A stretch of 64,000 bases of DNA from Mycobacterium sp. Aquia_216. GTDB lineage: Bacteria > Actinomycetota > Actinomycetes > Mycobacteriales > Mycobacteriaceae. Positions 58,221-64,000 of this stretch are shown in pieces. Where the stretch lies: assembly GCF_026723865.1 (NCBI RefSeq), contig NZ_CP113529.1, positions 3,286,001-3,350,000 of the forward strand, read 5' to 3'. The notes below the pieces were generated by a model, which saw only the letters and a program-made list of their open reading frames with translations, ran no database searches and was not told where the DNA came from. The position numbers were made by a program, and so were the translations under genes. Position 1 is the stretch's first letter, and each line of letters starts with the position of its first letter.

Positions 58221-59705
58221 ATGCCCGTCGACCCCAGAACACCGGTGCTGATCGGCTACGGCCAGGTCAACCACCGGGACCAGATCGACCCGGAAACACG
58301 GTCGGTCGAGCCCGTCGACCTGATGGTCGCCGCCGCCCGGCAAGCCGCCGACGCCGGGGTTCTCGAGTCCGTGGACTCCATCCGGGTGGTGAACGTCCTT
58401 TCGGCCACCTACCGCGACGCCGGGCTGTTGGTCGGCGAGCGCATCGGCGCACAGAAGTTCACGACGCTGTACAGCCCGGTCGGCGGCAACGTGCCGCAGA
58501 CCCTGCTCAACCAGGCGTGCCTGGACATCCAGCGGGGCCGCGCCGGCGTGGTGCTGCTTACCGGCGCCGAAACCTGGCGCACCAGGCGAGGACTGAAGGC
58601 CAAGGGCGGTCGGCTGCAGTGGACGGCTCAGGACGAATCCGTGCCGATGGCGCAGGTCAGCGGCGAAGATGTGCCGATGGCCGGGGACGCCGAGATCAGG
58701 ATCAGCCTGGACCGGCCCGCCTACGTCTACCCGCTGTTCGAGCAGGCGCTTCGCATCGCCAACGGCGAGTCGGTCGAGGACCACCGCACCCGCGTCGGCG
58801 AGCTGTGGGCGCGCTTCAACGCCGTCGCGGTCGACAATCCGCACGCGTGGATCCGGAAGCCGGCGACCGCGGCCGAGATCTCGCAGCCCGGCCCCCAGAA
58901 CCGGATGATCAGCTGGCCCTATACGAAGCTGATGAACTCCAACAACATGGTCGATCAGGGCGCGGCGCTGATCTTGACGTCGGTCGAGCAGGCCGAGCGC
59001 CTGCAAATCCCCGCCGAGCGGTGGATCTACCCGCACGCCGGCACGGACGCTTACGACACGCCTTCCATCGCCGAACGCGACGAACTACACCGCTCGACCG
59101 CCATCCGGATCGCCGGCGCTCGGGTGCTGGAGCTCGCGGGCCTCGGCATCGACGATGTCGACTACGTCGACCTGTACTCGTGCTTTCCGTCCGCCGTTCA
59201 GGTGGCGGCCGGCGAGCTGGGATTGAGTACCGACGACCCCGCCCGCCCGCTGACCGTCACCGGTGGGCTGACGTTCGCCGGCGGTCCCTGGAGCAACTAC
59301 GTCATGCACTCGATCGCCACCGTGGCCGAGTTGCTGGTGGCCAATCCCGGACGACGCGCCCTGATCACCGCCAACGGCGGCTACCTGACCAAGCACAGCT
59401 TCGGCGTATACAGCACCGAACCACCTGCCGAATTCCGTTGGGAGAACATGCAACCCGCGGTAGAGCGGGAGCCGACCCGGGAAGGGCTGGTCGAGTGGGA
59501 GGGCGTCGGCACCGTCGAATCGTGGACGACGCCGTTCGACCGCGACGGGCACCCGGAGAAGGCGTTCGTTGCTGTGCGAACGCCCGACGGGTCCCGGGCG
59601 CTGGCGGTCATCACCGATCCCGACTCGGCCCAGGCCACTGTTCGTGAAGACATCGGTGGCGCCAAGGTCGCCGTCGCCGGGGACGGCAGCGCCACGCTGC
59701 AGTAG
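58221..59705 (+). CDS. Thiolase-superfamily protein, SCP2-type acetyl-CoA acetyltransferase (Rv1867-type)
   Basis: Protein of 494 residues, same length as Rv1867. N-terminal region PVLIGYGQVNHRD and a thiolase fold (GGNVPQTLLNQACLDIQRGR; VVLLTGAET) are visible. The usual nucleophilic Cys position reads NQACLDI, a plausible match. The C-terminal catalytic part has YVDLYSCFPSAVQVAAGELG and TITANGGYLTKHSFG-like TANGGYLTKHSFGVY with the conserved GG and His. It probably acts on CoA esters in lipid or steroid breakdown, with the CoA-transferase upstream. Enzyme direction (cleavage or condensation) is unknown. Confidence 0.85.
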   Translation: MPVDPRTPVLIGYGQVNHRDQIDPETRSVEPVDLMVAAARQAADAGVLESVDSIRVVNVLSATYRDAGLLVGERIGAQKFTTLYSPVGGNVPQTLLNQACLDIQRGRAGVVLLTGAETWRTRRGLKAKGGRLQWTAQDESVPMAQVSGEDVPMAGDAEIRISLDRPAYVYPLFEQALRIANGESVEDHRTRVGELWARFNAVAVDNPHAWIRKPATAAEISQPGPQNRMISWPYTKLMNSNNMVDQGAALILTSVEQAERLQIPAERWIYPHAGTDAYDTPSIAERDELHRSTAIRIAGARVLELAGLGIDDVDYVDLYSCFPSAVQVAAGELGLSTDDPARPLTVTGGLTFAGGPWSNYVMHSIATVAELLVANPGRRALITANGGYLTKHSFGVYSTEPPAEFRWENMQPAVEREPTREGLVEWEGVGTVESWTTPFDRDGHPEKAFVAVRTPDGSRALAVITDPDSAQATVREDIGGAKVAVAGDGSATLQ

Positions 59706-59813
59706 GCGCCGGGAAATAAATTCCCTGGCCAGAGCACTGTTGTCCGCGTAGCAGTCGCGCAGTCATAGTGGCACGCATATTGTCGAAGGGGACGTTGGGG
59801 GAGGTGAGCCCAG

Positions 59814-61937
59814 GTGCACATCCTGGTTACCGACGCCACCGGCACGGTCGGGAGGCTGGTTGCCCGGCAGCTGATTGCTGCCGGGCATTCCGTTACCGGC
59901 ATTTCTGAGCAGTCAGACCCCCGCCTGGACCCGGCGGTCGAATTTGTCTGCGCCTCGCTGAGCGACCCCGTCCTGCAAGAACTTGCCGATGAAGCCGATG
60001 CGGTGATCCACCTGGCCCCGGTGGAACCCGGAGTACCGGGCAGTGCGGGCATCAACGGGGTGGCCTATGTGACGCATGCGGCCGGCCGCGCCGGTGCCCG
60101 CCTGCTGTTCGTGTCCCACGCCGCAGGCTCCCCGCAGGTGTACGAACCGGCCGAGGACCTGGTGTCCACCGGCCTGGGCCCGAGCCTGATCGTCCGGATC
60201 GCACCGCCGGTGGGCCGCCAGCTCGACTGGATGGTGTGCCGCACCGCGGCCACGCTGTTGCGCGCCAAGGTCTCGACGCAGCCGATGCGGGTGCTGCACC
60301 TCGACGACCTGGTGCGCTTTCTGGTATTGGCGCTGAACACCGACCGCACCGGCGTGGTGGATCTGGCCACCCCGGATACCACCAATGTGGTGACCGCCTG
60401 GCGGCTGCTGCGCGCCGTGGACCCCCGGTCGCGAATTCATCGGATTCACGGTTGGTCACAGCTGATTCCACCGATGGATATCGTCGCCGCACAAGAGGAT
60501 TGGCTGTTCGAGTTTGGCTGGGCGGCGTTCGATGCGGTCGCCGACACCGCGCGGGGACTCGTCGGCCGTAGGCTCGGTGCCGCCGGCGCGACCAGCCACG
60601 GGGCGCAGATGGCGCTGCCCGTGGAGGTTCTCCCGCGGCCCGCGCCTTCCGACGAACTGCCCAGCGCCGCACCGGAGGGAGTGGAGGGCGAGTTCGACGA
60701 CCGCATCGATCCACGGTTCCCGGTGTTCGCGACCGATGGCCTCACCGAGGCGCTGCCCGGGCCGTTGACCCCGATAACCCTCGATGTCCAGGTGAGCGGG
60801 TTGCACACCGCCAGCCGGGTGATGGGTCAGGCGCTGGCGTTGGGCGGGGTGGTAGACGACGAGTGGGCCAGCAGGGCCGTCGCGGTGTTCGGCCATCGGC
60901 CTTATGTCGGGGTGTCGGCCAACGTCGTCGCCGCCAACCAGTTGCTCGGCTGGGATGACAAGGCCCTGGTCCGGCGCGCCCTGGTCGGCCAGCCACAGGT
61001 CGGGGACGTGCTGCCGTTTGGTCAGCCGCGGCTGGCCGGAGGAGCACTCGGGTCGGTCGCCAAGGCGGTCGCCACGACACGATCGCTGGCGTTGATGCGT
61101 CATCTCAAGGCCGATACGCGGGCCTACAGCGCCGCCGCAAAGGCCGAGCACTGGGATGCCGCGCAGCTGAGTCTGTTGCCCGACGCGGGCCTCGGAGTCC
61201 GAGTGCGGTTGCTGCGGGACCGCATTCACCAGGGCTGGATTCTGACGGCCTTGTGGTTGATCGACTCCGGTGTCACCGCGGCGGCGCTGGAGTACACCGA
61301 AGCGGCCACCCGCGTGCCCGGCGTGGGCGCGATCATGGAAAGCGGCCGCATCGCCGACGAAATCGCGGAGCTGACAGCGGCGCTACGCCTCGACCCGCCA
61401 CTGCGCGCGATGGCGCAGGAAGGCAACCTCGCCAGCATCCGCGCGTTGTCGCCCAGTACCGCCGCGCTCCTCGATGCGGCGATCGCCCAGATCGGGCACC
61501 GCGGCCCCGGGGAAGCCGAGCTGGCCAGCCGAGTCTTCAGCGACGACCCGGCGTTGCTGCTGAGCGCGGCCGCCGAGTTCGCCGGCGAGCCCGCCGAGTC
61601 AGACCCGCCCGTGACGCTGGTCCAGCGAATCGCCACCAACGCCCGCGTTTCGCGCGAGCTTGCCCACGACGCCACCCTGCGGTTCACGCATGAACTTCGA
61701 ATGACGTTGCGCGAGCTTGGATCTCGCCGGGTCGCGGCCGACTTGATCGACGTCGTCGATGATGTGTATTACCTGACCTGCGACGAATTGGTCACCATGC
61801 CGGCCGATGCCCGGTTGCGGATCAAACGTCGGCGTGCCGAACGGGAACGCTTGCAAGCGCAGCGCCCGCCCGAAGTCATCGACCACGACTGGGTGCCGGT
61901 CGACCCACCGTCAGTCCAGGAGATCGCCGAGGGCTGA
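59814..61937 (+). CDS. NAD-epimerase domain fused to PEP-utilising-enzyme-like region (Rv1868-type)
   Basis: Protein of 707 residues (H37Rv Rv1868 about 699). The N-terminal 200-240 residues are an NAD-dependent epimerase/dehydratase Rossmann domain (MHILVTDATGTVGRLVARQL). The remainder resembles the central, non-nucleotide part of PEP synthase/rifampicin phosphotransferase proteins: LTEALPGPLTPITLDVQ near residue 310 and RVAADLIDVVDDVYYLTCDE near 640, a segment that in those enzymes links the ATP-grasp and His domains. No swivelling-His domain or ATP-grasp is seen. GTG start with GGAGG upstream. This is a domain combination I infer, not one I have confirmed by search. Confidence 0.75.
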   Translation: MHILVTDATGTVGRLVARQLIAAGHSVTGISEQSDPRLDPAVEFVCASLSDPVLQELADEADAVIHLAPVEPGVPGSAGINGVAYVTHAAGRAGARLLFVSHAAGSPQVYEPAEDLVSTGLGPSLIVRIAPPVGRQLDWMVCRTAATLLRAKVSTQPMRVLHLDDLVRFLVLALNTDRTGVVDLATPDTTNVVTAWRLLRAVDPRSRIHRIHGWSQLIPPMDIVAAQEDWLFEFGWAAFDAVADTARGLVGRRLGAAGATSHGAQMALPVEVLPRPAPSDELPSAAPEGVEGEFDDRIDPRFPVFATDGLTEALPGPLTPITLDVQVSGLHTASRVMGQALALGGVVDDEWASRAVAVFGHRPYVGVSANVVAANQLLGWDDKALVRRALVGQPQVGDVLPFGQPRLAGGALGSVAKAVATTRSLALMRHLKADTRAYSAAAKAEHWDAAQLSLLPDAGLGVRVRLLRDRIHQGWILTALWLIDSGVTAAALEYTEAATRVPGVGAIMESGRIADEIAELTAALRLDPPLRAMAQEGNLASIRALSPSTAALLDAAIAQIGHRGPGEAELASRVFSDDPALLLSAAAEFAGEPAESDPPVTLVQRIATNARVSRELAHDATLRFTHELRMTLRELGSRRVAADLIDVVDDVYYLTCDELVTMPADARLRIKRRRAERERLQAQRPPEVIDHDWVPVDPPSVQEIAEG

Positions 61938-63143
61938 CTGCGGGTCGGCCAATTTGTCGGGGTCGACGCCCACCTTGGACCGGATCAGGGCTTTGACGTC
62001 GTCCAGCACATCCCAGATGTTGACGTTCATCCCGGCCCGCACCCGGTTGTCGCCGTCCAGCCAGAACGCCACGAACTCACGCCCCGCGACGTCGCCACGC
62101 AAGACCACCCGCTCGAAGCTGGGCGCGTACCCGGCGTACTCCATTCCGAGGTCGTACTGATCGGTGAAGAAATAGGGCAGCTCCGCGTATTCGCCTGGCG
62201 TGCCAAGCATTCCGGCGGCCGCCACCGCGGGCTGCTTGAGGGCATTGGCCCAGTGTTCGGTACGGATGCGGGTGCCATATAACGGGTGCTCGGCGGCCGC
62301 GATGTCGCCGACCGCGTAGATGTCGGGATCGCTGGTTCGCAGCGAGGCATCGACGAGCACACCGCCGTCTCCGATGGACAGCCCGGCCCGCTCGGCGAGT
62401 TCGATATTCGGCTCCGCGCCGACGGCCACCAAAACGGCATCGGCAACGACCGTCGAACCGTCGCGCAGCCGCAGCCCGGTGGCCCTTCCCTCCGCCGTGG
62501 AGATCTCCTCGACCTGCGCCTCGAGCCGCAGATCCACGCCGTGATCGCGATGCAGGTTGGCGAACACCTCGCCGACCGTTTCGCCGAGTGCGGCCACCAA
62601 CGGTTGTTGGGCGGCCTCGACGACGGTTACCTCGACGCCGCGCTGACGTGCAGCGGCGGTCACCTCGAGCCCGATCCATCCGGCGCCGACCACGGCCAGC
62701 GAAGCTCCTTCGCTGAGAACAGAAGTCAGTAGCTCGGCGTCGTCGTAGCTGCGTAGGTAGTGGACCCCGTCCGCGTTCGAGCCGGGGATCGGTGGGCGCC
62801 GGGATGCCGAGCCGGTGGCCAGCAGCAATTTGTCGTATCGCACCGCGGTGCCATCGCCAAGTGCGACGGTGTGTGCGGCGGCGTCCAGCGTGGACGCCCG
62901 CGATCCGAGCCGCAAGTCGACATTGTGGTCGAAGTACCAGTCTGAGTTCTGCACCGTGAATTCGGTCAGCGACTTCTTGCCGGCGAGATACTCCTTGGAA
63001 AGCGGGGGTCGTTCGTAGGGCAGACGTTCCTCATCGGCGAACAGAACGATTTGCCCGTCAAAGTCGTTGTCGCGCAGAGCTTCTACTGCTTTGGCCCCGG
63101 CAAGTCCGCCGCCGACGATGACGAATGTACTCGAGCTGGCCAT
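61911..63143 (-). CDS. Ferredoxin/rubredoxin reductase-like FAD oxidoreductase (Rv1869c-type)
   Basis: Reductase of 410 residues. FAD motif GGGLAGAKAVEAL near residue 9, NAD motif VVGAGWIGLEV near 150 and the C-terminal FAD contact DIYAVGDIAAAEHPL near 280 are all present. It belongs to the BphA4-like class that passes electrons from NADH to ferredoxins of cytochrome P450 or ring-hydroxylating dioxygenase systems. Orthologue Rv1869c. The partner ferredoxin is not in the window. It converges with the epimerase-fusion gene, overlapping by 27 bases. Confidence 0.92.
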   Translation of the reverse strand: MASSSTFVIVGGGLAGAKAVEALRDNDFDGQIVLFADEERLPYERPPLSKEYLAGKKSLTEFTVQNSDWYFDHNVDLRLGSRASTLDAAAHTVALGDGTAVRYDKLLLATGSASRRPPIPGSNADGVHYLRSYDDAELLTSVLSEGASLAVVGAGWIGLEVTAAARQRGVEVTVVEAAQQPLVAALGETVGEVFANLHRDHGVDLRLEAQVEEISTAEGRATGLRLRDGSTVVADAVLVAVGAEPNIELAERAGLSIGDGGVLVDASLRTSDPDIYAVGDIAAAEHPLYGTRIRTEHWANALKQPAVAAAGMLGTPGEYAELPYFFTDQYDLGMEYAGYAPSFERVVLRGDVAGREFVAFWLDGDNRVRAGMNVNIWDVLDDVKALIRSKVGVDPDKLADPQSALGDLLD

Positions 63144-63189
63144 GATCGCTGCTCCGTTCGTGTCGCGTTTCCACCCTACTCGCGCTGGG

Positions 63190-63924
63190 TTAACTCACCA
63201 GGTCCCGCAGCGTGAGCGCATTGCGGACCGCGTTGCCGCCCAGATCGTTGTTGAAGTACATCCACACGTCCCTTCCGTCGCGGTCCCATTCGGTGATCCG
63301 GTCGGCCCACCAACGCAACTCATCGTTCGAGTAGCAACCGGCATAGATCGGATCGGAGTCCGGGCCGTGCATCCGGATGTACACCAAATCGGTGGTTGCC
63401 CTGGGCATGCACACCAGTCCGGCGCCGCTCATCACCACGTACGCGGCCCGGTGGAGTTCCAACGACCGGTAGACAGCGGGGTCGTTCCAGGAGGGATGGC
63501 GCAGCTCGACGGCCACCCGGATGTGTGGCGGCAGCCGTTCCAGGAACGAGTCGAGGCGGGCCTGCGAGTGGGCGTCGCGCTGCAACTCGGGATGCACCTG
63601 GACAAGCAGCACCCCGCTTCGATCACCCAGCAGTTGCCAACACCGCTCGAATCGCTCGATCCAGGGCTCGGGTGAGCCCAGCCTGCGATAGTGGGTAAGC
63701 CCGCGGTGTGCCTTGATCGACATCGTGAAGCCGGTCGGCAGTCGGTCACGCCATCCGGCAAACGTCGAATCCTTGGGCCAGCGGTAGAAGCTGGCATTCA
63801 GCTCGACGGTGTCGAACACCTCCGCATAGCGAGCCAGCCGGCGGGCCGGCGCCGTTCCGGGCGGGTACAGCACGTCGACCCAGTGGTCATAGGACCACCC
63901 GGATGTCCCGATCCGAACGGTCAA
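63190..63924 (-). CDS. DUF72 family protein
   Basis: Protein of 244 residues of the DUF72 TIM-barrel family (YecE-like): IGTSGWSYDHWVD at the N-terminus, VELNASFYRWP near 40, FTMSIKAHRGLTH near 65 and YIRMHGPDSD, plus YFNNDLGGNAVRNAL at the C-terminus. Function unknown; a nuclease or repair link has been suggested for relatives. The TTG start overlaps the stop of the next minus-strand gene, so the two are coupled. An in-frame alternative GTG or ATG downstream is not seen close by. Confidence 0.85.
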   Translation of the reverse strand: MTVRIGTSGWSYDHWVDVLYPPGTAPARRLARYAEVFDTVELNASFYRWPKDSTFAGWRDRLPTGFTMSIKAHRGLTHYRRLGSPEPWIERFERCWQLLGDRSGVLLVQVHPELQRDAHSQARLDSFLERLPPHIRVAVELRHPSWNDPAVYRSLELHRAAYVVMSGAGLVCMPRATTDLVYIRMHGPDSDPIYAGCYSNDELRWWADRITEWDRDGRDVWMYFNNDLGGNAVRNALTLRDLVS

Positions 63925-64000
63925 CCCGCCATCCGTTGTCGCAGATCGTTATCCAGCGACGCGCGGACCAAGGCCGCGGCCAGCCGCGCGTTGGCGCGCG
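63921..64000 (-). CDS. Partial gene, C-terminus only
   Basis: The last 26 codons of a minus-strand gene are visible and end RQRMAG at 63921. The rest lies beyond the window. The residues (ARANARLAAALVRASL, then DNDLRQRMAG) are Ala/Arg-rich and not diagnostic. Its stop overlaps the DUF72 start, so both probably belong to one operon with that gene downstream. Confidence 0.6.
   Translation of the reverse strand, partial: RANARLAAALVRASLDNDLRQRMAG

Overview
The window is a high-GC chromosomal segment of a slow-growing, non-tuberculous Mycobacterium. From memory of the M. tuberculosis H37Rv gene order, about 45 of the 60 or so genes are orthologues of Rv1815 to Rv1870c in nearly unbroken order. 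No IS element, prophage, tRNA, rRNA or CRISPR array is visible. The PE_PGRS genes found in two places in H37Rv (Rv1818c, Rv1840c) are absent. A short GTGGGGGCACC-type repeat occurs three times in the first 12.4 kb. The species cannot be fixed from the sequence alone; the M. avium complex or a relative is possible.

Layout: 0.1-6.2 kb: secreted serine protease, deazaflavin-dependent reductase divergent from a TetR regulator with a clear operator between them, VOC protein plus KstD-like flavoprotein, and the BacA-type ABC importer. 6.3-16.8 kb: ilvG, secA2, pgsA2, the DUF881/small-basic-protein/DUF881 membrane cluster, gcvH, garA, a MerR gene, a DUF151 protein and resR. 16.8-19.9 kb: a tandem glycine riboswitch in front of gcvB, with a visible alternative hairpin next to the ribosome binding site. 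19.9-23.7 kb: an accessory block of a 13E12/HNH gene with a LexA box over its start codon, an SDR, an XRE/MmyB-like regulator and a MarR. 23.8-35.6 kb, all on the minus strand: solute-binding/VWA protein, glcB, two CNNM/CBS membrane proteins, guaB1, gnd1 and a blaR-like/blaI pair. 35.6-35.9 kb: a small RNA gene with an IdeR-like box, a promoter and a strong intrinsic terminator, at the position of MrsI. 35.9-40.7 kb: thioesterase and the complete ureABCFGD operon. 40.7-49 kb: ndh, a degenerate SDR, modA separated from modBC by an inverted methyltransferase gene, apa and two small GlsB-like membrane proteins. 49-64 kb: adhA, CPBP protease, phosphoketolase, SDR, GNAT, an UppP, a double CaiB/BaiF CoA-transferase, a thiolase-like protein, an epimerase fused to a PEP-utilising-enzyme-like region, ferredoxin reductase, DUF72 protein and the end of one more gene.

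Themes: one-carbon/glycine metabolism (gcvH, gcvB, riboswitch), central carbon control (garA, glcB, gnd1, phosphoketolase), nitrogen (urease), molybdate uptake, iron-sparing RNA control and cell-envelope export. Many genes lack a Shine-Dalgarno but have a TANNNT hexamer ending 6-8 nt before the start codon, the layout of leaderless mycobacterial transcripts. I used this to choose several starts. Statements about H37Rv orthologues and published functions are from memory; no search was run.
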